Source: Achatina immaculata
Lineage: Eukaryota > Mollusca > Gastropoda > Stylommatophora > Achatinidae
DNA length: 64,000 bases
NCBI GenBank assembly: GCA_009760885.1
Contig: CM019708.1
Location: 12,018,931-12,082,930 of the forward strand
Direction of reading: 5' to 3'
In this document: positions 9,991-20,457 of the stretch, piece by piece
How positions within the stretch are numbered: the first letter of the stretch is position 1
Layout of the letters: the number at the start of each line of letters is the position of its first letter
Translations under genes and position numbers: made by a program
Notes under the pieces: generated by a model
Told to the model about the DNA's origin: nothing
Databases searched by the model: none
Seen by the model: only the letters and a program-made list of their open reading frames with translations

Positions 9991-10796
9991 GATGGAGAGA
10001 GATGTGTCTATATAGTTCTATGGCACAATGCTGCACCTTACTCGTGCCGCTGTTAAAGTCTAACACTAAACATAACCAGGAATTTTAAAAAAACTGTCTT
10101 CTTCCTATATCCAGGCTTGATCTATAAAAAAAAAATCAATCAATCAAGTGCTGTGCAGCATGGCGGATGCTATCATTTCTCTCCACAATTCCCTGTCTTT
10201 AGACTTGATTATGAGATCAGCCGGTGACTTTCTTCCTAGCCAATCTGACAGCTCATCCAGTAACGTCTCTCACTGTCTTCCTTTGTCTCTTCTTACCTCA
10301 ATTTTTCCAGTTGCCTCAGTGTATTCCAGTTTTCCTCTTCTCAGAAAATGTCCTACAAATCTTGCTTGTCTGCCTCTGATCTTTGTTATAATTTGCTTTT
10401 TAGCCCCAGCCTCTCTTAAGACTTCTTCGTTGGTTTTCTTAGCTGTCTATGGTACCTTCAACATCCTTCTTATGAACCACATTTTCCTGGCCTCCATTTC
10501 TCGCTGTACTCTCTTATTCATGGACCATGCTTCACATTCATAAAACAATGTTGGCTCGATGTAACATTTAAGTACTTGGAATCTTGTTTCCTTTGATATG
10601 GACCTGTTGCACAAGATGTTTCTCATTTTCTGGAATGCTGACTTGGCCTGAGCACGTCTGCTTTTTATTTCGTTATGATATTTCCAATCAGCTGTTATAA
10701 TTGTTCCTATGTACTTGAATCTATCAACTTGTTTCAGTTCTGTGCCATCGATAGTAATGCTAGATTTTGGTGGTATTCTTTTCTTTGAGATGACCA

Positions 10797-11254
10797 TCAA
10801 GTCTTCTTTTTGTTCAGGCTGAGACCTTTACTTTTACTTTCACAAACCACGATGTTCAGAAGAGCCTGTAGCTCCCCTTCACTTTTAGCAGTCAGAACTG
10901 TGTCGTCTGCATATCTTAAGTTGTTAAGGTTGTAACCGCCAACTGATATTCCTGGCAAGCTCTCTATATTTCTCATTATGTTTTCGCTGTACAAGGAGAA
11001 GAGGTCAGGAGATATTACACATCCTTGTCTCGCTCCCAATTTTATGTCTTGGAATGCTTCTATTTGGTTCTCAACCTTCGTTGCTGCTGATTGATGCCAG
11101 TAAATGTTTTTGATGAGTTTCAGATCTTTCCCATCTGTGTTGATGTCTTCCAGCATTCTTATAATTTCTGTTTGTCTCACTTTACTGAATGCTTTATAGT
11201 AGTCTATGAAGCATAAATATAGGTCCGTCTTTACTTTTATTGATCTTTCCACCA

Positions 11255-11320
<66 letters not shown>

Positions 11321-11627
11321 TATTTGTATCTTTTCCTTCGACGAAGCCACACTGTTCTTCAGCGATTTCTGGTTTTATTTTGCCCCTGACTCTTCTCATG
11401 ACAATACGAAGCAGGATTTTGGTAACATGGCTCATAAGACTAATGGTTCGATGGTCTTCATATTCAACTGCACCTTGTTTCTTTGGTAGGGCAATGAAAA
11501 CTGACTGCAAAAGGTCTGATGGGATATAGTTACTGATATCATTCAGCAATCTGGTAATTATTTTCTTTCTATAGAAAAAGGCCTTACATACTCTGCAGCG
11601 TAACTCTGGAATTCCCTTTCCTACCAT
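10797..11627 (-). pseudogene. LINE reverse transcriptase fragment
   Basis: A 276-codon open frame on the minus strand covering RT motifs 1 to 5 of the family D LINE, with catalytic aspartates in FIDY and YADD. Between GKDTNNAI and ILVERSIK the frame runs through a microsatellite of about 55 bp encoding alternating Ile-Tyr and then Arg-Glu, inside what is normally a conserved stretch before the FIDY motif. The frame is kept but the protein is unlikely to fold normally. A small deletion near 10800 shifts into the following frame (10447-10800), which carries the post-RT region. Confidence 0.85.
11260..11315. repeat. (TC)n(TA)n inside the RT frame
   Basis: About 12 tc units followed by about 16 ta units, located inside the family D RT ORF without breaking its reading frame. 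Confidence 0.95.
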
Positions 11628-11630
11628 TTA

Positions 11631-12192
11631 AAACCCGTAAGCAACACTTCATCTTTAAACTCCGAATTTGTTCCATATTTACTGACTTTTAACTATATTC
11701 CTTCATAATTACCTAATCTCCTCTCATACCACGACTCACCATCCACCAAGTTCTGTTACAAAAGAACATAGTTCTGTGCGTAGCTTGTTTAGACATTGTC
11801 TTAATGAATGTGAAAAAATACGATGTAACAAAAATTGCACTGAAGATACGTTTGTGTGTGTGTGTTATCTTGTTATATTAGTTATTTCACACGTAGTTTA
11901 TTATTGTGTATTTCTGAATGTAATAGTGTCATTTTGCGTTATTATTTATATTCGCTGTGTAATCTGTATACTTGCACTAAACCGAATCTGTGGTAAGAAC
12001 GAAAGACGAATGATGCAGTGGAGAATGTCAGAAGGGCCTGCTTGCCCAGTTCTTAACCCTTAGACAATGCATGTCGTTCGTTCGTTATGTAACTCTGCTG
12101 TCATTCAGAATACACGCGGTAAAGTCTTAGTAGCCATTTTTTTCATTGAACTGTTCGCATGCTAAAGGATTTTGTGGTCAGTATATAACCAT
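11631..12192 (+). mobile_element. family E (CR1/L2-like) 3' UTR remnant
   Basis: The stretch around 12024-12060 (gaatgtcagaagggcctgct, then tgcccagttcttaaccct) matches the 3' UTR of the family E LINE at 54450-54490. The upstream 300 bp are AT-rich, and a 95-codon frame at 11776-12063 is probably chance. No (AATC)n tail is kept. Confidence 0.45.
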
Positions 12193-12327
12193 TGTTAAGA
12201 GAGGTCAAATTAGTAGGCCTAAAATCCGTTGATGAGGTTGAAAAGCTTTGCCGAAAACAGGAAAACTTGGCGAACTACCGTGTGACGTTTAACGTCATGG
12301 GAAGGATATAAGATGTAAGGTCATACC
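12193..12327 (+). mobile_element. family F LINE 3' stub
   Basis: Carries taagagaggtcaaattagta, gatgaggttgaaaagct and cgggaaggatataagatgt-like sequence, the same terminus as at 14470 and 41085 with several substitutions. Too short and decayed to encode anything. Confidence 0.7.
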
Positions 12328-12838
12328 AGGTCCACTTTCCTTTTGCTTGGCCTTGAGTTGCCAGGTAGCTACTTCTATAGTTAGGTTGATTTCTTACTTC
12401 TTCTGTGTTCGCTTCTACCACCAAGCTAGCTCCGTGAGCAGCCGAGTTTGCTCCTGTAGTCCTTGGGAAGAGTCCTATGTAAGGTGGAGGTCCAGGCCAT
12501 CAGGAGGCTTGGGCCTGTACTCTTTGGCGGGTCTATGAGGAGAAAATACCTGACACTGCATTATCGTTCCTAACCTTTAGCATGATGGACGAGTTCATTA
12601 ACCGTTTCTCTACTCTTACACCCCTCTTTGGTTAGCTTGGTCTTGAATTCTGATTAAACATTAAAATTCGGAAACAAATGTTGACAACCGCTGACCTAAA
12701 AACTCTAGTCCTCGGGGGGTGGCCTCTTCCGCTGTTCGATTTGCCATAAGGTCATACCCGCGAGAAGTCTCGTCTCAAACTGGCCGTAAAGTCAGGAAGT
12801 CGGATTTATTGCTTAGAACGAAGGTCTCTAGAGAACAT

Positions 12839-12840
<2 letters not shown>
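12328..12840. other. non-coding unique stretch
   Basis: No family is recognised. A tgttgacaaccgctga near 12679 resembles a hAT terminus but is alone. Confidence 0.35.

Positions 12841-12907
<67 letters not shown>
12841..12907. repeat. (GA)n dinucleotide
   Basis: About 33 uninterrupted ga units. No adjoining LINE 3' terminus is recognisable, unlike most other GA tracts in the window. Confidence 0.97.
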
Positions 12908-12909
<2 letters not shown>

Positions 12910-13079
12910 TGGTAATCTCCATTTAATAAAGAAGTGCATCTTGTAGTGTTGCTGGACAAAGTTTTCTACACACTAGATCCAGTTGGAGGCAGGCTAATTT
13001 GGTTTTCTTGAATTCAGTGAAATGAATTAAAGATATTTGTTGCATAGAATGCTCCAACTACATTAATGTAAACCTGGGA

Positions 13080-13165
13080 CTGTTTCTGGAAACACCTTGG
13101 TGGAGAGGTAGAGTATCTTCCTGGCAGTGTTTATGTGCTGGGTTTACCCTCGTTTTGTTGTCTTC
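13080..13165 (+). mobile_element. possible tRNA-derived SINE head
   Basis: The segment ggtggagaggtagagtatct resembles a polymerase III A box, and gctgggtttaccctcg about 45 bp later resembles a decayed B box. No tail or target duplication is seen. Confidence 0.25.
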
Positions 13166-13239
13166 ACTCCAGGGAGAAAGTAAGCAGCTTCTGTGAGAAG
13201 GAGGTCTAGCCGGTGGGTTCCTCCGAGGGTTGGAGGGGT

Positions 13240-13508
13240 TTTTCTATTTGAAGAGTGGGCTCATATCTCTGGGGGGGGGGGGCTTTTTGCTGGTTGGACC
13301 CATATCTCTTTAGGGGGCCTGGAGGGCTTTTTGCTGTCTGAAGAATGGGCCCATATCTCTTTAGGGAGCCTGGGAAGCTTTTTTGCTGTTTGAAGACTGG
13401 GCCTAAATCTCTTCAGGGGACCTGGAAGGCTTTTGTTGTTTCAAGACTGGGCCTAAATCTCTTCAGGGGACCTGGAGGGCTTTTTGCTGTCTGAAGAGTT
13501 TCAGGGGC
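13240..13508. repeat. about 51-bp tandem repeat, five copies
   Basis: The unit is tttgaagactgggcctaaat, then ctcttcaggggacctgg and agggctttttgctg. Copies diverge towards the left. It contains a G run at 13267-13277. Confidence 0.85.
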
Positions 13509-13534
13509 CCTGTAGTAGATGAAAACAGATAACA

Positions 13535-13665
13535 GACTGGGAAGGGGGGGGGGGGTTTACAGACATAGAAAATTTGTCTCAGAAGCCCTGTGTATAGAAA
13601 GGAAATGTGTGTGTGTGTGTATGTGAGAGAGAGGGAGAGAGAGAGAGAGAGAGAAAGCTGAGACA
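13535..13665. repeat. poly(G), (GT)n and (GA)n
   Basis: Three simple tracts in 130 bp: G at about 13537-13549, gt at 13605-13622 and ga-rich at 13625-13653. Confidence 0.85.
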
Positions 13666-13735
13666 GCATGAGAAAGTTCTTTGCAAGCAATAGTGATTTT
13701 ATCATTACTGGTGCCTCCATGCAGCCGTCAAGTGA

Positions 13736-13918
13736 GCAGACCTCAGAGATCTGCTCGCGGGGCCAAGGCGTTAGCCAGAGGAGTAACGAATATAACCACT
13801 AATACCTTCCATGAAAAGGGGCAACTCTTTTGGGGGTTGTAAGAGCTGTAAGAGGCAACTAACGAGATTGTGCGGAGGGGAAACAACCCCGCCACGTCAA
13901 AAATAAATAAATAAATCA
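13736..13918 (+). mobile_element. possible SINE with (AAAT)n tail
   Basis: Contains gtaagaggcaactaacgaga, close to gtaagaggcgactaagg at 33597, and ends in aaataaataaataaatc. I infer a short retroposon 3' part. There is no clear A or B box. Confidence 0.35.
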
Positions 13919-14300
13919 GCATTAACAGCTGATAAGATTTAAAAACAAAGAGTTCATTTCAACATTTATTGTTTGTTGATGTTTGTAAAGTATGTTTAAT
14001 TTTACATTTTAAAAAGTATAAAGTACCGAATGTTGTATTCAGAAAACAGGTATTTGTGAAAGTACATCATGCAAGGTAAATGACAGGTAGAACTTAACCG
14101 TTTTTAAAAAATCATATCGCGATCACTGAAGAACTAAAAAAAGAAAAATGGCACCTGTTAGAACAGCCAGTGAGAGAACTGATTTAATCTTGTTCTATGC
14201 GATCAGAACAACAGGAGACGAGAACGGCTACGGTGTTAACTATGTTTTCACGTGATTTGGAAAAGAGCATATCGATATTGCTAGAATATCCGGGCTGGTG
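13919..14300. other. non-coding unique stretch
   Basis: Mostly AT-rich with no supported feature. Confidence 0.4.
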
Positions 14301-14512
14301 GCTATCAAATGGAACACAACAGGCCGAAGAAAAAGAGGCAGATCACGTGAAACTCCGAAGAAGACATTGTTAAGAGAGGCCAAATTAATAGGCATAAAAC
14401 CCCTTAATGAGGTTGAAAAGCTCGCCGAAAACAGGAAAAATTAGCGAACTACCTTGCGAGCCCTGTGTGACGTTTAACGGCACGGGAAGGATATAAAATA
14501 TAAGATAAGATC
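14301..14512 (+). mobile_element. family F LINE 3' end
   Basis: A decayed coding remnant (RGRSRETPKKT-like) runs into the family F terminus tgcgagccctgtgtgacgtt and cacgggaaggatataaaat, followed by a short ataagat tail. It is 5'-truncated. Confidence 0.8.
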
Positions 14513-14597
14513 CGGGCAAGTGGCGTTTGAAGCAAAGAGTTAGAAAGGTTGATCAAGGACAAAATGGTTAACAATTGTTGAAACTGAGATAAGGGCA

Positions 14598-14805
14598 CAA
14601 GTGGGCTAGTCGATAGTGGCCTGCCTTTTCACGGGGCAGGTCTTGGATTTGTGATCCGGTACTGATGCACTGAGGAGGGCATGTTGTTAAAATGGTTATC
14701 TGACATTTTTAAAACTATTTTTTGCTGTGGACTACGGCTTCCGAAAACTGCGTACTATATGCCCCGCACAACCGACCGTAAGCGAATGAATAAATAAAAA
14801 CAGAA
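14598..14805 (+). mobile_element. tRNA-derived SINE
   Basis: The head gtgggctagtcgatagtggc (A-box-like) and ggtcttggatttgtgatccg (B-box-like) sit about 35 bp apart, as in tRNA-related SINEs. The body ends in gaatgaataaataaaaac, an (AATA)n tail. Immediately downstream a family C LINE has inserted. Not a functional tRNA gene, since no cloverleaf can be completed. Confidence 0.55.
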
Positions 14806-14813
14806 TACAACGC

Positions 14814-15153
14814 GAAGGTTAGTCCATTCATTCATTTGCATGTCCCTTGTGGAACTTTGCCTCTCTTACAGCTCTCATGTAGGCCTCTCGGTTGTGAGCA
14901 AGATGCCCTGCTGCTGATGCATCCATATGCATATCATCAACGATGTCTTGCAGCCATCTTCGCCTTGGTCTTCCTCTCTTTCTTTTTCCCATTATGTACC
15001 CTTCCAAGACCGTTTTCTCTAGATTATCATGACGTTTAATGTGTCCAAAATATTTAAGTTTTATCTGTTTAATACTCTTTACTAGCCAGCCTTCTTGAAT
15101 GTTAAGTTCTTGTAGTATGGATATATTTGTTCTTTTTTGTGAAGGTTAGTCCA
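14814..15153 (-). mobile_element. family C RTE-like LINE with 13-bp TSD
   Basis: Minus-strand, 5'-truncated insertion with body 14827-15140. It corresponds to the last 100 codons of family C and a (tcat)n tail seen on the plus strand. The 13-mer gaaggttagtcca flanks it exactly at 14814-14826 and 15141-15153. The coding frame is disrupted, so plus-strand frames here are shadows. Confidence 0.92.
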
Positions 15154-16790
15154 GCAAAAACAATTTTGCAGCACATATGATGCACCATACATAAGCTAGT
15201 CTATCTTCATACAGAACGTACTGAGGAGAATTTGTTACTGTCCTGAAGATATTAAAAGGCGTAGAAGACCGTGCTTGCTTTCGCTGTATAGGATGTGGCC
15301 ATTATTGTTGGTTTATTCTCACGTGAACTGCAGCCGACGTGTTTCTGCAGCCCACGCTGTGGAGATGTTGGCACACAAGCGGGGTACTGGGTTGAAGCTG
15401 AATTTCAGTGGCTGGGCTGTAAGGCCCAGGATCAATCCCCCCCCCCCAAAAAAAAAAGGTTTTCAGCACAGTCCATCAAAACTGGGGAAACTGCGAGTCC
15501 TGCCCACGTAGTCAGTCTGATCCTGCTACCAGGGTAGAATGTTGGCCAGCGCTGGTTCCATGACAACCGTAGTGTCACTTTAGCATTATCACCTTCTCTT
15601 CCAAGGTCACAGTTAGATATTACTTACCAAATAATTTGAATATTTGATGGCGTGACATCAGTTATCTGATTAATGACCCCCATGTAACTGTTACATTACA
15701 GCCCTGTTTTGTTGTTGTTGTTGTTGTAATCAAACCATAATGAATATAGGAAGAAAGCATCAAAGAGGAAGGGGAATTGAAATGCTGGATTTGGACTTAA
15801 ACAAGTTATAGCTTCAGCTTCATAATCCTTCTGGTGTAACTTTTCAAGAAGAGAGCTCCACGCTTCATGTACCCTGGGGTATCACTAAGTCTAAATTCGC
15901 ACTGCAGCTTATGACACCGCAAAGTCTAAATCCTGCACGGACGAATTTGATGCAGTAATTTTATTATTTAATTCTAGGAGTGGAGCCAATAAAGAAAATA
16001 TCTTGACAAGATCCACTCCCCTCACGAGAAAGAGGATTTCTATCCGCCGGCCAGAATGAAGTAGCTTCAAGAGCCTGTTTCCAGCAGCCCCGTATCAAAG
16101 TGGAACAGAGTCTAGACACGCCTAGTTTGTTAGTCTTTATGATCATAGTGTACTTCTACCTCAGAATTCTTCATCACTTCTTTGGGGAAGTTGGGGGAGG
16201 GGGGGGGGGGAGGTCAGAAGGACATTATTCATGTTGTGGGCAATTAATCCTCACATTCTGAAACTGCGCGATTTTTGAGTGAGTCCATGAATGATAGACA
16301 TTTTGGGAAGATTCTGTTTCACCCAGTCGATTCGCCGAAAGTCTTTGCTGTTTACAAACTGCACGGCCGTGCTTCAATGAAATATAACACAGCCACAGTT
16401 TCAAGAAGCTGCAGTCATTTGTGACAATCACACAAAATTATAGTGACAGTCAAGCTATTACAGCGATCGATCCGAGAGCATTGAACAGAAATAGCAATGG
16501 CCAGATGCACTTTGCCGTGCGCTGTCTCTCCTTCCTGATTTCCCTCTTTTTGTGTTTTTTCTTTTTTTTTTGCGTGAGACAACCTGGCCAGGGCAAATCA
16601 ATATGGTTGATTTGACCTCAACTTGATGCTGTCTTTGACCGGGGAGGGCGCATCGATCCATGTTGGGACAGGCTAGAAAAAAAAAATACAGCCAGTCATG
16701 AATCTGTGAGAGCCGTTAAAAAAATAGATGACTAGAGAAAGTGGGAAACAGAAGTCCAAACCAGCATTTAATTTTTCAGTTTTCAGGACG
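15154..16790. other. long non-coding stretch
   Basis: No gene is supported. Notable simple sequences are C12A10 at 15438, (gtt)n at 15711-15727 and G13 at about 16198. Short open frames at 15275-15537 and 15964-16146 overlap these or lack any family resemblance. Confidence 0.4.
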
Positions 16791-16802
16791 GATAAAAGTT
16801 GC

Positions 16803-17400
16803 TTAAGGATGTTGTTGTTATGGTGGTTGTTGTTGTTATGGTGGTTGTTGTTATGGTGGTTGTTGTTGTTATGATGGTTGTTGTTATGGTGGTTGTTGTT
16901 GTTGTGGTTGTTATTGTTGTGGTTGTTGTGGTTGATGTTATGGTGGTTGTTGTTATGGTGGTTGTTATGGTGGTGGTTGTTATTATGGTGGTGGTTGTTG
17001 TTATGGTTGTTGTTGTTGTTGTGGTTGCTGTTATGGTGGTTGTTGTTATGGTGGTTGTTGTTATGGTTGCTGATGTTGTGGTTGTTGCTGTTGTGGTTGC
17101 TGTTATGGTGGTTGTTGTTAGGGTGGTTGTTGTTGTTGTGGTTGTTGTTATGGTGGTTATGGTGATTGTTGTTGTTATGGTGGCTATGTTACGGTGATTG
17201 TTGTTATGGTGATTGTTGTTACAGTCGTTGTTGTTATGGTGGTTGTTGTAATGGTTGTTATTATGGTGGTTGTTGTTGTTATGGTTGTTGTTATTATGGT
17301 GGTTGTGTTATGGTGATTGTTGTTATGGTGGTTGTTATAGTTGTTATATTTGTTGTTATGGCTGTGGTGGTTGTTATTATGGTTGTTGCTGTTGGTTGTA
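16803..17400. repeat. (TTG)n-rich array, 15-bp sub-unit
   Basis: About 600 bp built from gttgttgttatggtg-like units. The three plus frames give poly-Val/Met, Leu/Trp and Cys/Tyr/Gly strings, all compositional. Confidence 0.93.
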
Positions 17401-17794
17401 GCTATTGTTCATTAACCTTTAACTATGAATTCTTAACAATCAAAGCAGATATAGATATATTAAGTAATGGTGGTAGAATCGTCAGCTGAGTGCCACTATT
17501 AACGTTTACCTTCAAGCTCCACTATCAGGGGGAGACAACTTTGATATCTTCTACACAGATAGGCATGCTATGTAATGAAATAGTCTGTGTCTCAATCAGC
17601 GCGAAATGGAGGGTCTTGACCGGTCATGAAAAACGCTAGCTCTGACAATAAAGCTGTTCAGACAGAGTCGTTATCATCGTTGTTTTGTGTTGTTGCTATT
17701 TATCTGTCCCATATATGTGGGTTAGGACCCCCAGACATGTGGAATTTGACCAGGTCTAAGATGTGGGTCAAGACCCCCAGACATGTGGAATTTG
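17401..17794. other. non-coding; two-copy 46-bp repeat at its end
   Basis: Unique sequence until 17710. After that acccccagacatgtggaatt occurs twice within 17728-17793. Confidence 0.5.
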
Positions 17795-18180
17795 GAGAAG
17801 AAGACAAAGAACAAAACGAAGGCGAAAAAAAGGAAAGTGAGCAGGAGGAAGAAGAAAATTAAGACTAGGAGAAGGAAGAAGAAGGAGAAGAAGAATAAGG
17901 AGGAGTAAGAAGAAGATAAAGACTAGGAAAAGGAAGAAGAAGGAGAAGAAGAATAAGGAGGAGTAAGAAAAAGAAGAAGAAGATGAAGACTAGGAGAAGG
18001 AAGAAGAAGAATAAGGAGGAGTAAGAAGAAGAAGAAGATGAAGACTAGGAGAAGGAAGAAGAAGGAGAAGAAGAATAAGGAGGAGTACGAAGAAGAAGAT
18101 GAAGGAACAGGAAGGAAAGAAGAAAAATGAGGAGAAGAAAGGAGGAGGAAGGAAGAAAAAGAATGAAGAAAAAGAAGAAG
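17795..18180. repeat. purine-rich (GAA/GGA) array
   Basis: About 385 bp of nearly pure A/G with a loose unit of about 60 bp (gactaggagaaggaagaaga, then aggagaagaagaataagg). The Lys/Glu and Ser/Phe frames are not genes. Confidence 0.92.
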
Positions 18181-19195
18181 TCCAGTTTTAAAACTATATT
18201 TTCTAGTCCAGAACACGCCGATCCCTACATTCCATGTACACTCTTTTTTTTTTTTTTTTCTATTTCTGTTTTCTGGTACATCACTTTACATCTATTTTTG
18301 TTGTACTTTTGTTGTACTTTTGTTGTACTGTCCTCGTGTACCCCACGGGGCAGACAGGTCCGGAGGACTGCCCAGCTTGAGTCGGACAATAGCTGGAAAG
18401 AAACAAATGAAAAACTGGTCTCCCCCTCCCCTCCCCTCCCCTTACTCTCCCTCCCCAACAACCATCGAAAGTCCTCCCTTTCGCCAATTTAGAATGATGT
18501 TATGGCTCGTATCTGCCGCACTTCAGTTTTACGGCCGTGTTGATCACAGGGAGCAATTTTGATATCTGCATTGAATACAAACCCTGCCCTCTCCTGGGAA
18601 ACTGCCAAGTTTTATAGGGAAAATGCCTGTCTGTTTCACACCTCCCCCCCCCCAACCCCAGCATTCCCACACCCTCGATTCTGCCAAAAATAGCTCCAGA
18701 AGAAGAGCAAGGTCCGCGAGTCTTAAACTCTAGCAGAGTTGTACCAGATGGTCGGGTTGGCAGACTCCTGCGGACATTGCCCAACACACAGGGCAACTGA
18801 GTATAGAACACAAACAAGAAACACTTAGGAAAGTTTAATGCAGTTTATAATAACACACGTGACAAATGATCTCAGTTTTAGCACAGACAGCCCTGGAAGC
18901 TTCCAGTGTATCCTCTTTATAAATCAGCGTGTCTCCAGTAGAAATGTTATATCCGAAACAGAAATGGGGAATCTCCTTTCACAACAGAATATCTAACTTA
19001 TAAGCAGCAGATCCTTTAAAGACACAGCATATATCAACGTGAAACAGCCTGTTTTCCCAAGAAAGTATTAAACCTTGGTAAACAGAAAATAACAACATAA
19101 CTTCTAAAGAATTATAGAAATATTGTACCCTGATATGAAACATGAAGTAGTACAGAAAAAGATTATCCCTAATTTTAAAAAAAACATATCAGTTC
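18181..19195. other. non-coding unique stretch
   Basis: Contains poly(T) at 18244-18259 and a triple ttgtactttt near 18300. Overlapping open frames on both strands (18127-18562, and 18500-18817 minus) show no family. Confidence 0.35.
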
Positions 19196-19510
19196 CTGCA
19201 GACAAGAACATCTTCTGTAGAAACATCATATCTCCCACAGACACAGACCATCTTCTACAAAAACATTATATCTCCCAAAACATAGAAAATCTATAGAAAC
19301 ATCATATCTCCAATACACACAAAACATCTTCTACAGAAACATTATATCTCTCAAAGACATAGAAAATCTGCTATAGAAACATCATATTTCCCATAGACAC
19401 AGAAATCTACAGAAACATAGTATCTCCCAAAGACATAGAAAATCTTCTATAAAAACATCACATCTCCCATAGACATAGAACATCTTCTGTAGAAACAACA
19501 TCTTCTGTTG
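19196..19510. repeat. about 42-bp degenerate tandem repeat
   Basis: Seven or so copies containing tagaaacatcatatctccca, then cagacacagaacatcttct. Substitutions and gaps make the array look old. Confidence 0.85.
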
Positions 19511-19940
19511 AAACAACAGACTCCATACATTTCGAGCTGTTACTTCACAAACAATATAACCACCATAGATACTGCCTTTTATTAACAGAAGGAACAATTC
19601 TTCTATGGAAACAGCAAACCTCACTGTGACAAAAGTGGCAAGATGTAGTGCGACTGATATTACAAAAGTAATGTGGATTGTGAATTACAAACATTAAGGG
19701 ATGTTAAGTGACGATTGTTTACGACAAATGATGTTTAAAACAGTTGTGTTGTGGATGGGTGGGGGAGGGGCTATTCAAATTAGTGATGTGAATTAATGAT
19801 TAATGACGTGGAGTGAGAATTAATGATAGAATGAAGATTAATGGTTTCAGTAGAACCACTGTGTGGCTTTAAGACCACAAATGTGGGTTGATTATTAGTT
19901 TCGTGGATCAAGCGGTGGTCAAGACATTTCGTGAGGGTAG
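19511..19940. other. non-coding; short taatgat repeats
   Basis: Repeated attaatgat motifs at 19780-19845. No gene. Confidence 0.4.
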
Positions 19941-20228
19941 TAATTTTGGCAGACTGTCGAGGGTTACGGCAGAGTGCCGAGTGTTACGGCAGATTGTCGA
20001 GGGTGATGACAGATTGCCGAGTGTTACGGCAGATTGTCGAGGGTGACGGCAGATTGCCGAGTGTTACGGCAGACTGCCGAATGTTACGACAGATTACCGA
20101 GTGTTACGACCGATTGTCAAGAGTGACGGCAGATTGTCGAGGGTGACGACAGATTGCCGAGTGTTACGACAGACTGTCGAGGGTGACGGCAGAGTGCCGA
20201 AGGTGACGACAAATTGTCGGGGGTGACG
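19941..20228. repeat. 20-bp minisatellite
   Basis: About 14 copies of gacagattgccgagtgttac and its variant ggcagattgtcgagggtgac. The two types alternate in part, giving a 40-bp higher-order step. Confidence 0.93.
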
Positions 20229-20361
20229 AAATGTATTATTTAATTATAACAGTTTTCACGGATTAATTTCTAAAATCAGTTTAACAGAAGCGAGCCACTG
20301 ACAACGCAGCCAGATAAGAAAAAGTAGCTAGGTGTGATATGGGCCACCGCTTCGTCTATTA

Positions 20362-20457
20362 TGTAGCCATTTCAAGAAAAATATATGCACTAATGTAGCC
20401 ATTTCAAGAAAAATATATGCACTAATGTAGCCATTTCAAGAAAAATATATGCACTAA
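20362..20457. repeat. 32-bp repeat, three perfect copies
   Basis: Copies start at 20362, 20394 and 20426 with tgtagccatttcaagaaaaa, then tatatgcactaa. They are identical, so the duplication is recent. Confidence 0.97.

Larger units (their letters stand above)
10130..11630 (-). mobile_element. family D RTE-like LINE, long relic
   Basis: Minus-strand element holding most of the reverse transcriptase and the C-terminal region. From its 5' side: RT fingers and palm (PKKQGAVEYEDHRTISL, EEQCGF, LCFIDYYKAF), the catalytic YADD at 10902-10913, then SKKRIPPKSS, KQVDRFKYIGT and MWFIRRMLKVP, decaying after about 10440. It ends with a (ttga)n tail, seen as aatcaatcaatcaa near 10134. The endonuclease is missing. 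A frameshift near 10800 separates the two large frames. Confidence 0.88.

Noticed and set aside
16799..17489. Long Val/Met and Leu/Trp ORFs
   Set aside because: Produced by the TTG array; no unique sequence inside the frames.
18127..18817. Several 65-120 codon ORFs on both strands
   Set aside because: They overlap in conflicting frames with no conserved motif.
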